A DNA stretch of 64,000 nucleotides, taken from positions 62,001-126,000 of the forward strand of contig NZ_JANFXK010000011.1 of the NCBI RefSeq assembly GCF_024459955.1, given 5' to 3'. This stretch comes from Anaerovorax odorimutans (GTDB lineage Bacteria > Bacillota > Clostridia > Peptostreptococcales > Anaerovoracaceae). A model generated the notes under the pieces. That model was not told where the DNA came from. It was given only the letters and a program-made list of their open reading frames with translations, and made no database searches. Shown in pieces: positions 7,953 through 15,489 of the stretch (position 1 is the first letter of the stretch; each line of letters starts with the position of its first letter). The translations under genes were made by a program, and so were the position numbers.

Positions 7953-10900
7953 TTACCCTCTTAAAATTTCATCTATTTGTTCCGATTCAATTTGCTTTTT
8001 TAAATTTCCAATTTGTGTTTCGATATAATTTTTATGCTTTATCCACTTTAGCCCTGTAAAGCTCGGAAGCAGTGACTCGAGGAACTCAATCCTCTCTGAA
8101 TACATAGGCACTGCACTACCTGACCAACTACAAGAAGTAGGTGTTAATGGTATCCTTTCAAAATCCTCAAACAACGGATTATTTTCAAGGAACAGCAAAA
8201 TATATTCCTTTTTTCTTTCAGATTCTAATTTTGATACAACTGAAAATAAACAATACATTTTTGTTTCATCATCGTAGAATCGTTGAATACATTGCCGAAT
8301 CCACATATCTTGTCTTTCTAACAGCTTTTGATCATTTTGTTTTGGCAATAATAAAGATTCCAAAAAATACGGTACTGACAACGTAGAATACTGGCAATTT
8401 CTTATCAACTGCTCGAAAATCCTATTATATATTTCTATGAAATCAACCAAATCAAAAAAACAACGATGTCTTTGTTGATGGTCACTAAAAGAGCTATTAT
8501 TTTTATTTATTAAATAATCTATATACTTGTCTAATATAGCAGGCCTAACCAAATATATCTCCTTCAAAAATTGTCCGTTATAATCATGGTGGTTGTCATT
8601 TGACAGCATGGCACAATATATTTCTTCAAGCAATTCCAGATTACAATTAAATTTTTGAATCACTTCCTTTGGTGTATTATGATGGTAATTAAATAGTAAA
8701 CCAAAATAAATATCCACTATAAAAGGAGAATACTCATTTTTAGCTAAAATAATTTTACATCCTTTTATCAAGACTCGCTCATCTATTACATTATACTTCT
8801 CCAGAAAATCCACATCACGTATTGATGATGAAGTAATCTCTCTGTCAGAAGTATCTTTCAAAAAATTATAGAGCCCAGTTAAATGATTTTCGGTAATTAA
8901 CTCTGGCGGTAATTCATGATAATAGGCATACAGCCAAGCATTTTTCTGGCTATATTCTTCACTAATAATAATTTCATACACTTCTGAATCGGACAATAAG
9001 GAAAATAGGAGATCCACTAAATGATCTGGATGCAAATTGTTTGGCGTATCGTTTTTTAGGTAATACTTAATTGCGTCAACATAGCAATCTTTTTTATCAG
9101 AAATAGCATCAAAGGCAATTCCTAATCCTTCTCCAACCTCCCACAGTGTATGACCATCAAACTCAGAGACATCATCACAAACATCGATTAATCGCTTGAA
9201 CATTTCTAAATCGCAATTAGAAACATATTGATTAATTGATTGCCGTTTTAGTTCTCCACGTTCATTATAATCAACTCCTTTTTTGTAATCTGGTCCTTTA
9301 AGAAGAAGATATAGCTGCAAGTATTTTTCTTCTAAATATTCAGTAAATAATGATTCACAAGAGATGTGCCTCCGTTTAAAAACGTGTGCTATTTGGTTCA
9401 CTAAAAGACAGTTTTCTAATTTATCTGGTGGAAAATTTGACTTCAAAATTGAACTGATATAATTTAAGTCAAATTGTAAAACTGGAATGCTTATATCCTC
9501 AATAGTGCTCCCATAGGAACGAAGGATTTGTCTAACGTTTGTTCTATACTTTTCAATGTTGCATAAAGAGGCTAAGGATTCCCAAATTAGCTTTCTGTAT
9601 TTTTTAACACCCTCAGATATGGTTAATGGGATTTGATATATAGTAACTGTGTTCTTTCGTTCTCCCTCTACCGATGAAAAATGAAATTTCAAAAATTCTT
9701 TTGCTATTTCTAAAAAGAGAATAGTAATAAATTCTTGTCTCCAGTCGTCTGAATAATCTTTAATCTTCTCAAAGAAAGTTATTTGCGTATAAAAACCATA
9801 GCGTGTGGAATCTCTATTAATATCAAAATACAGATTAACCGCATGATAAAATTCCATAAATAAATCTGGTCTCTTCAAATAATATTGAAAAAACAAATCA
9901 CAAGCTGTTGGCAAATCAATCATATCTGCAAACCCACCAAGAATTTTAATGATATCATTTTCTACATTCTGATAGTTTTTCCCTTTTTCAGTATCTATAT
10001 CGCTCCACTCACAAATCACTCCTTCTTCAGATTCAATTTTATCCTGCAAAATCAAAAGTGTTTCAATGGGATTAATACGAAAAAAAGCTTTGACAAATTC
10101 AAAGAAGATTGGTGATTTTTCTATTGATAGTTCATCCCATAATAATTTTATTTCTTTCTCAACAAATTTTAAAAGAGTTTCATTTCTAAATATATTAAGT
10201 AATGTATTAACAGAAGATATGGTTCGCTCCCTATAACCTTGAAAACAAACTTTAATCATTTCCGATAAACTGAGTAGTTTTTTATCAAAGAAAACATATT
10301 TTAACAAATAATTAGATAAACATTGCTCAGAAAAACGAACAGCTTTATCATTACAAACATCGATAATTTCCTGCTCATGAAGAATACGGATATTCTCAAT
10401 AAAATCATTCCGGTTTAGCTCTTTTTCCTGTAAAATCGGCAAAAGTGCATCAATATGCTCTAAATGGATTGCCTCCAGAAAAGCAACTATACCAGCAGTT
10501 ATACACAAATTTTTGTTAACAAGCAATTGATTATCTTCTAAGGTAGAGCTATAATAGTCTTCATATAATTGCGACACATCATTAATTGAATCCAAACGAT
10601 TTGAACTGCATGCTACTTTCCCTGCAAGTATAGCAATACGAGCATTTCCCTCTGCGATTCTTATAATTCTTTCATGATATTTTTGATTTAAAATACCTAA
10701 TGAAGTTTCGAGCAATTTCTCAATCTCATCATCCGTAAGTGCATTTATATTTATGGTTTCATACGAAGTAATTTCTCGAACATCACTTATCACTTTTTGA
10801 AGTGCATAATCCCGCACTGTAATAAGTATTTTTACGTTATACCCCTCTGGTTTCATAGTGACATAACGAATAATATGCTGTAATCCTGACAATTGATTTG

Positions 10901-11696
10901 CATCATCAATCAAAAGGAAATAGTTTCCGGGGTTGTCTATAAAAAGTTTCAAGTCCTCATATATCGGTAATGCATTACTGTGAATACAATAGACCTTTCC
11001 GTTATTAGCATCTGGGTGATTTTTCACATAATGCAAAGCTAATCGAGTTTTTCCTGTACCTGCTGAACCGTTGAGTATAACAACATCCACTTTCAAAAAA
11101 GCATCGCCAATATCTTTCAATTCTTTTTCTCTGAATAAGAATTTAGTATCAATTGGGGCCGCCATTCTATTCGAATTATAATATTTAATAAAATCATCAC
11201 ACGATTGAATTTGATCAGTACTTATTGATATTCCCAAAAAGTCACGAGAAAGATTGTGGTGGAAAAGATATATGTCTTCTGCAAGTTTATCAATTCCAAT
11301 AACCGTAAGCTTGATTCCAACATCTTCACATAAGGCTTTCACTTCTCTATCTTGAGAGGGTGTAAGGTTTGATGAAGTATGGCAATAAATGATTTCAGAG
11401 ATTTTATCATGCGGAACGCCCGTCTTTGATGTATCAAGACATTTTTCAAGGTCAGCCTTAATTTTTGCAAATAGGCTTGCCTTTTGAGTCGTGTACTCTA
11501 CAAAAACATACTTACCTTTTGATTCAATAAAATAAGTATCTGGTGTCCCTGGGGTGGTCTTTCGTGTACCTGCTTCCCCACCAAGAGATACTATATTAGG
11601 ATAACCAATTTTATATAAATAAGAATCACAAAGATTTTGAAATGAGCCTGCATCTAGTTGGAGTATTTTTTGTTTAATACTTTCAATATTAGCCAT
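7953..11696 (-). CDS. Nuclease-STAND NTPase fusion (Avs-like)
   Basis: A 1247-residue protein. The first ~150 residues look like a restriction-endonuclease-like (Mrr/PD-(D/E)XK) domain: TPDTYFIESKGKYVFVEYTT provides the catalytic Asp (about residue 53) and Glu (about 67), although the usual E-x-K lysine is replaced in an EYTTQ motif. A P-loop follows (LNGSAGTGKTRLA, Walker A about 210-217) with Walker B in YFLLIDDANQ (about 259-267), matching the novel-STAND class. The remaining ~850 residues are helical, with no recognisable sensor motifs but the size and character of a TPR/alpha-solenoid sensor. This architecture is that of Avs-type antiviral STAND sensors. ATG 11696 is preferred over GTG 11705 because that GTG is part of the GAGGTG ribosome site. 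Confidence 0.8.
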   Translation of the reverse strand: MANIESIKQKILQLDAGSFQNLCDSYLYKIGYPNIVSLGGEAGTRKTTPGTPDTYFIESKGKYVFVEYTTQKASLFAKIKADLEKCLDTSKTGVPHDKISEIIYCHTSSNLTPSQDREVKALCEDVGIKLTVIGIDKLAEDIYLFHHNLSRDFLGISISTDQIQSCDDFIKYYNSNRMAAPIDTKFLFREKELKDIGDAFLKVDVVILNGSAGTGKTRLALHYVKNHPDANNGKVYCIHSNALPIYEDLKLFIDNPGNYFLLIDDANQLSGLQHIIRYVTMKPEGYNVKILITVRDYALQKVISDVREITSYETININALTDDEIEKLLETSLGILNQKYHERIIRIAEGNARIAILAGKVACSSNRLDSINDVSQLYEDYYSSTLEDNQLLVNKNLCITAGIVAFLEAIHLEHIDALLPILQEKELNRNDFIENIRILHEQEIIDVCNDKAVRFSEQCLSNYLLKYVFFDKKLLSLSEMIKVCFQGYRERTISSVNTLLNIFRNETLLKFVEKEIKLLWDELSIEKSPIFFEFVKAFFRINPIETLLILQDKIESEEGVICEWSDIDTEKGKNYQNVENDIIKILGGFADMIDLPTACDLFFQYYLKRPDLFMEFYHAVNLYFDINRDSTRYGFYTQITFFEKIKDYSDDWRQEFITILFLEIAKEFLKFHFSSVEGERKNTVTIYQIPLTISEGVKKYRKLIWESLASLCNIEKYRTNVRQILRSYGSTIEDISIPVLQFDLNYISSILKSNFPPDKLENCLLVNQIAHVFKRRHISCESLFTEYLEEKYLQLYLLLKGPDYKKGVDYNERGELKRQSINQYVSNCDLEMFKRLIDVCDDVSEFDGHTLWEVGEGLGIAFDAISDKKDCYVDAIKYYLKNDTPNNLHPDHLVDLLFSLLSDSEVYEIIISEEYSQKNAWLYAYYHELPPELITENHLTGLYNFLKDTSDREITSSSIRDVDFLEKYNVIDERVLIKGCKIILAKNEYSPFIVDIYFGLLFNYHHNTPKEVIQKFNCNLELLEEIYCAMLSNDNHHDYNGQFLKEIYLVRPAILDKYIDYLINKNNSSFSDHQQRHRCFFDLVDFIEIYNRIFEQLIRNCQYSTLSVPYFLESLLLPKQNDQKLLERQDMWIRQCIQRFYDDETKMYCLFSVVSKLESERKKEYILLFLENNPLFEDFERIPLTPTSCSWSGSAVPMYSERIEFLESLLPSFTGLKWIKHKNYIETQIGNLKKQIESEQIDEILRG

Positions 11697-11733
11697 AATT
11701 AACACCTCTACTTTTTGAACTCATTTTATTTCA

Positions 11734-11814
11734 CTAAATCACCTCAAAATATTTCAACACACCCTCAATTGCTTTTTCCTTTTCTGGAGACACTTGTGGA
11801 GCTTTTATTTTTCC
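11734..11814 (-). pseudogene. Relic of mobile-element RlmD tail
   Basis: After a stop codon, 26 codons read GKIKAPQVSPEKEKAIEG followed by VLKYFEVI and a stop. From memory, this closely resembles the extreme C-terminus (PQCPPEKEKAI...ALKHF.MI) of a roughly 90-residue helical tail that Firmicute mobile elements fuse to RlmD or leave beside it. The bulk of that tail is missing here, so the piece is read as a deletion remnant between rlmD and the defence genes. The rest of 11697-11818 holds only the ribosome site of the NTPase. Confidence 0.4.
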
Positions 11815-11818
11815 TCAT

Positions 11819-13267
11819 CTAAATAGTATTTGTTGATTTCAATTTAGATAATAAACATACCGTCTCCACCGCCACCGTCCAAGGAAACATATCCACCGGC
11901 GTCGCCTCCACAAACTCATACCCCAGCTCCGTCAGCACCTTCACATCCCGCGCCAGCGTCGCCGGATCGCACGACACATAGACAATCCGCTGGACCCCAA
12001 CAGCAGCCACCGCCTCCAAAAGTCTCCGGTCGCACCCGGCCCGCGGCGGGTCCAAAATCGCCACGTCCGCATTCTGCACGCAATCGGTAATCATCTCATC
12101 ACTTCCCCCATCTTCCAGTAGCTGCGGCAACTCTTCCTCCGCTCTGCCGCAGACAAAACGGGCATTGACGATCCCATTAATCACTGCATTCCGATTGGCA
12201 TCCAGCACCGCATTTTTCACCGACTCGATCCCCACCACATTGGCTGCTTCCCTTGCCAGGTACAGCCCGATGGAACCGACGCCGCAATACAAATCCAGCA
12301 CATTTTCCTTTCCTGTCAGACCGGCGTACTTCCGGGCCTGATCGTAAAGCACCCTCATCTGCACCGGATTTACCTGATAAAAAGACATCGGGGAAATTTC
12401 AAAAGAGAGATCCCCTACCTGCTCCAGAATCGTCGGTTTTCCGGCAAAAGGAATACACTCCTCGCCCATAATCTGCGAGGTCTTTTTCTTATTGATATTG
12501 AGGATCACGCTTTCCAGCGAATAGCCAGCTTCATATATGGCCTCATCCAGCATTTCCACCAGCTTTTGTCCATTGGGAATCCCTTTGCCGTTGATAACCA
12601 AAACCACCATGACTTCACCGGTTCCGAAAGCGGTTTTCACGATCAGGTGACGCATCAGTCCCTTTTCCCAGCGCTCGTCCCAGGCCGTAATATTATCTTC
12701 AGCCATGAAGCGCCGCAAAGCATCAGCAGCCGCCATGGCCGCCGCTGACTGGAGCATGCAGTCGCCGCAATCCACCACTTCGTGGCTTTTCACCTTATAA
12801 AAACCGATCGCCGGCTCCCCCAGGTTTTCCACAACTCCACCTTTACGGGTGATGATGCCCCCGGTGCTGACAGGAAACTGCGCCTTATTCCGATAGCGAA
12901 ATGGCTCGTCCATACCGACGATTGGCCGCACAAGAGGATCTTCCAGCCCACCCAGCCGTGAAAGCTTGTCCCTCACCTGTTTTTCCTTTATCGCCAGCTG
13001 ACCTTCATAATCCAAAAGCGCCAGCCCGCACCCGCCGCAGCCCGCAGCCCCGCAGAGAGGCTCTATCCTATGGGGCGAAGGCTCATCCACCGAAACCAGC
13101 TTTGAAAAAGCATACCGCTTTTTCACCTTCGTCAATTCCACCGTCACCAGATCCCCGGCCACAGCGCCCGGAACAAAAACAGCCAGACCATCCGCCCTGC
13201 CGATGCCCTGGCCTTCACTTCCCATATCATCTATTCTAATCTGGCATCTCTGCCCTTTTTCGAACAT
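11819..13267 (-). CDS. rlmD: 23S rRNA (uracil-5-)-methyltransferase RlmD
   Basis: A SAM-dependent methyltransferase that makes m5U in 23S rRNA. It has an N-terminal TRAM domain (IDDMGSEGQGIGRADGLAVF), the Cys cluster of the [4Fe-4S] site (CGAAGCGGCG plus a later DCGDCM), the SAM loop NVLDLYCGVGSIGLYLA, and the catalytic YVSCDPATLARD Cys. About 482 residues from ATG 13267; an ATG 9 nt further upstream is only about 2 nt from the AAGGAG site and is less likely. The C-terminus is odd: after the conserved AVETVCLL the composition turns AT-rich and the protein ends in SKLKSTNTI within the right copy of the 14-bp repeat, as if the last codons were supplied by an inserted element. The catalytic core is unaffected. 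Confidence 0.92.
   Translation of the reverse strand: MFEKGQRCQIRIDDMGSEGQGIGRADGLAVFVPGAVAGDLVTVELTKVKKRYAFSKLVSVDEPSPHRIEPLCGAAGCGGCGLALLDYEGQLAIKEKQVRDKLSRLGGLEDPLVRPIVGMDEPFRYRNKAQFPVSTGGIITRKGGVVENLGEPAIGFYKVKSHEVVDCGDCMLQSAAAMAAADALRRFMAEDNITAWDERWEKGLMRHLIVKTAFGTGEVMVVLVINGKGIPNGQKLVEMLDEAIYEAGYSLESVILNINKKKTSQIMGEECIPFAGKPTILEQVGDLSFEISPMSFYQVNPVQMRVLYDQARKYAGLTGKENVLDLYCGVGSIGLYLAREAANVVGIESVKNAVLDANRNAVINGIVNARFVCGRAEEELPQLLEDGGSDEMITDCVQNADVAILDPPRAGCDRRLLEAVAAVGVQRIVYVSCDPATLARDVKVLTELGYEFVEATPVDMFPWTVAVETVCLLSKLKSTNTI
11833..11846. repeat. 14-bp direct repeat, right copy (in rlmD 3' end)
   Basis: Exact second copy of TTGATTTCAATTTA (see 5947-5960), inside the last codons of rlmD. 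The abrupt change from GC-rich to AT-rich sequence is at about 11858, immediately outside this copy. Confidence 0.5.
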
Positions 13268-13589
13268 AAATTTCATTCTCCTTCATTTTCAATTCGCCTG
13301 CTTTACAAAAGCAAGAGCCCTGCCTGCCAAAAGCGCAGAACCCGTTTATATCATTATCGCACAGGAAACCGAAACTTTCAATAAATGAGGCGGCCCGTTA
13401 TACAGAAGTTTCGCTTTTTGATCAACATCCTTCCATTTTTTCCTCGGATGTTGAGGCTTTTCCAACGATTATCGCCTTCACATGCGAGGAACTAGCCTGT
13501 TTCACAAATATTACCCAGCCCATAATGCTCTGGCCCTATGAAAAACTTCAACATCCGGCGCAATATCCACCCTGTGTTGATAAAGTCAT

Positions 13590-13760
13590 CCCATTCGACA
13601 AATTTCGACACGACCACCGACACCTCCATAGACACGACCGCCGCTGCCACCATAGACATGACCATCGACGCCACCATGGCCGTCGCTATCGGCACAACCA
13701 TAGACACCATGGAAACGGCCATAACCGCCGCGCCCCACGCCGCCCACGCTCCCGGCGGAA
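13590..13760. other. Low-complexity Gly/His-coding tract in 530-bp gap
   Basis: The 530-bp gap between rlmD and the HAD phosphatase holds an imperfect short-period repeat rich in ACCGCC, ATAGACAC and GACCAT words. Several frames are open through it. On the minus strand one frame gives a Gly-rich peptide (VYGGSGGRVYGGVGGRV) and another a Met/Val/Ala-rich one; the plus strand gives His/Arg-rich or Thr/Ala-rich frames. None has a convincing ribosome site and start together, so no gene is called. Elsewhere in the gap a 9-bp inverted repeat (TCAACATCC...GGATGTTGA, about 13423-13455) is visible without a clear T run. Confidence 0.45.
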
Positions 13761-13797
13761 AAGCTCCCCGAGTTATCCCTTAATTAAATTCTCCACT

Positions 13798-14454
13798 TTA
13801 CCCATTAAGCCTACTGAGAACTTCCAGCAACTCCTCCGGGCGGTCGATTATATAGTCCGCCTCCTTTTCCGCAAGCAACTCCCGATCCCGAAAGCCCCAG
13901 GTTACCCCTACCGATATCAAACCCGCATTATGAGCCGTATCCATATCCACCTCGGAATCCCCCACATAGATCGCCCGGCTCCTGCCCGACCCCAGCTCCT
14001 CAAGAATTGAAAAAACGCTGTCCGGCGCTGGTTTTAAAGGCACATCCTCCCGCTGCCCTCTGGCCGCGTCAAAACTTCCCGGGAAATAATCCCGGCAAAG
14101 TTCGAGGACCGCCTGTTCATATTTATTGGAAATGACCGCCGTTTTGATGCCTTTTTTCCGCAATGCCGCCAGAAGCTGGGGAATTCCGTCATAGGCTCTG
14201 GTCTTATCCTGCCAATGGTGTGCGTAAAAATCTTTGAAGGCTGCCAGGCATTTTTCCATGTCCTGCTGAGAAGTGCCCTGCGGTACAGCCCGCATCATCA
14301 GATGACGCACCCCATTGCCCACAAAGTGGCGGACCTCTTCCACCGTCCGCGCCGGATAACCGCCGCAGGCCAGTCCCGCATTGGTAGCATCGGTCAAGTC
14401 TTCCAGCGTGTCAAGCAATGTTCCATCCATATCAAAAATTATTGTATCAATCAT
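13798..14454 (-). CDS. HAD-family phosphatase (phosphoglycolate phosphatase-like)
   Basis: A 218-residue HAD hydrolase of the Gph/PpaX type. Motif I is FDMDGTLLDT (nucleophile and acid/base Asp) at residues 8-17, motif II is AVISNK, motif III is LKPAPD, and motif IV is YVGDSEVDMDTA. A helical cap lies between motifs I and II. Likely to dephosphorylate phosphoglycolate or another small phosphorylated metabolite; specificity cannot be read from sequence. AAAGGAGAATG precedes the start. It appears monocistronic and is divergent from the MarR/SMR operon, whose promoter lies in the shared 134-bp gap. Confidence 0.85.
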   Translation of the reverse strand: MIDTIIFDMDGTLLDTLEDLTDATNAGLACGGYPARTVEEVRHFVGNGVRHLMMRAVPQGTSQQDMEKCLAAFKDFYAHHWQDKTRAYDGIPQLLAALRKKGIKTAVISNKYEQAVLELCRDYFPGSFDAARGQREDVPLKPAPDSVFSILEELGSGRSRAIYVGDSEVDMDTAHNAGLISVGVTWGFRDRELLAEKEADYIIDRPEELLEVLSRLNG

Positions 14455-14515
14455 TTCATTCTCCTTTTCAACCCATTGATTGTATCATAAAGTTTTTGTA
14501 AATTACAGATTTTCC

Positions 14516-14568
14516 TTGAAAAAGGAAATGCAGTATGGTAGACTTCAATTAGTCCAATATCGGACTAA
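14516..14568 (+). promoter_or_regulatory. Promoter and MarR operator of the SMR operon
   Basis: TTGAAA (14516-14521) and TAGACT (14539-14544) are spaced 17 bp. Immediately downstream, at 14549-14568, is a palindrome with perfect TTAGTCC/GGACTAA arms around a 6-bp centre. Its position over the expected transcription start fits repression by the MarR protein encoded 20 bp further on. Confidence 0.7.
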
Positions 14569-14588
14569 TTTCAAAAAAGGAGTTTTCT

Positions 14589-15035
14589 ATGTGCCTTCGA
14601 GATCAGATCAGACAGTATTATGACTTTTGGTTCGGCGCCTCACAGATTTATGAGGAATGGGCCAAGTCCCATGGACTGACGTCCAATACCCTGTTTGTCC
14701 TCTATACCATCGACGAATATTCCGGCCGCTGTACGCAGCAAATCATTTGCGAAAGACTGCTGCTGCCAAAACAGACCACCAGCAGCATCCTGGCAGAATT
14801 GCAGGCCCAGGGATATATAAAAAAAGAGCCCTCCTCAGAGGACAGGCGCAGCAAAATCGTCAGTTTCACAGAAAAAGGGCGGCAGTATGCGGAAAACATT
14901 TTAAAACAGCTCTATCGGTTTGAGGAAAAGGCTTTATCGGGCATGACGGTTGGCGAAAGGACCGATATGCTTGAAAATTGCAGTAAGTTTTTACAGCAGC
15001 TTCAAAATTCCATTCAACTAAAGGAGGAAAAATAA
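14589..15035 (+). CDS. MarR-family transcriptional regulator
   Basis: A 148-residue winged-helix regulator. The DNA-binding region is visible as CTQQIICERLLLPKQTTSSI (recognition helix), followed by the wing YIKKEPSSEDRRSKIVSFTEKG with the DRR motif typical of MarR proteins. AAAAAAGGAG precedes ATG 14589. The stop is directly followed by the SMR transporter ATG, so the pair is translationally coupled. A palindrome overlapping the promoter start (14549-14568) is its probable operator, giving autorepression of the efflux operon released by a drug-like ligand (inference from family behaviour). Confidence 0.9.
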   Translation: MCLRDQIRQYYDFWFGASQIYEEWAKSHGLTSNTLFVLYTIDEYSGRCTQQIICERLLLPKQTTSSILAELQAQGYIKKEPSSEDRRSKIVSFTEKGRQYAENILKQLYRFEEKALSGMTVGERTDMLENCSKFLQQLQNSIQLKEEK

Positions 15036-15359
15036 ATGCCTTATGTTTATCTTGCTCTCGCCATTGTGGGAGAACTTGTAGGGACTGCGTTTCTAAAATA
15101 TTCGGAGGGTTTCACAAAGCTGGTTCCATCCCTCATAACGATTCTGGCCTATGGAATCTGCTTTTTTCTCTTTTCCAAGGCCCTTTTAAACATCAATCTC
15201 AGCATCGCCTATGCCACCTGGTGCGGCCTTGGCGTCGTTGCCGCTTCCCTTCTGTCCGTCTTCATCTTCAAGGAGTCGCTGAACGCCGTAGGTGTCGTGG
15301 GGATTGTTTTTGTGCTGGTAGGCGTCGTGCTGCTGAACCTCTTCAGCTCATCCCATTAA
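15036..15359 (+). CDS. SMR-family multidrug efflux protein
   Basis: A 107-residue, four-helix small multidrug resistance transporter. The essential membrane-embedded Glu of EmrE-type proteins is present in TM1 (AIVGELVGTAFLKYSEG), and the YATWCGLGVVAASLL segment of TM3 is characteristic. These proteins work as antiparallel dimers exchanging cationic compounds for protons. AAGGAGG lies 9 nt before the ATG, within the end of the MarR gene. The MarR partner suggests induction by a toxic cation. Guanidinium-type (Gdx) specificity cannot be excluded, but no guanidine riboswitch is evident upstream. Confidence 0.9.
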   Translation: MPYVYLALAIVGELVGTAFLKYSEGFTKLVPSLITILAYGICFFLFSKALLNINLSIAYATWCGLGVVAASLLSVFIFKESLNAVGVVGIVFVLVGVVLLNLFSSSH

Positions 15360-15403
15360 AAAAGCGTGAATGGGGATCTCTGCCCCCGCCATTCACACTT
15401 TTT
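15358..15403. terminator. Terminator after the SMR gene
   Basis: Arms GTGAATGG and CCATTCAC with an inner GGGG/CCCC pair, an A run before and TTTTT after on the plus strand; works for the SMR operon and possibly for the converging DUF4173 gene. Confidence 0.8.
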
Positions 15404-15489
15404 ACCGCCCATCCCCAACGACCCGGGCTTTTATCCATCGAACACAACACACACTCTCCGCCTGCGGGGTATCGCTGTTTCAGCGAATT

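Noticed and set aside
13525-14010. His/Arg-rich plus-strand frame running into the HAD phosphatase gene
   Set aside because: It overlaps the well-supported phosphatase on the other strand, has no ribosome site and owes its length to the low-complexity tract.
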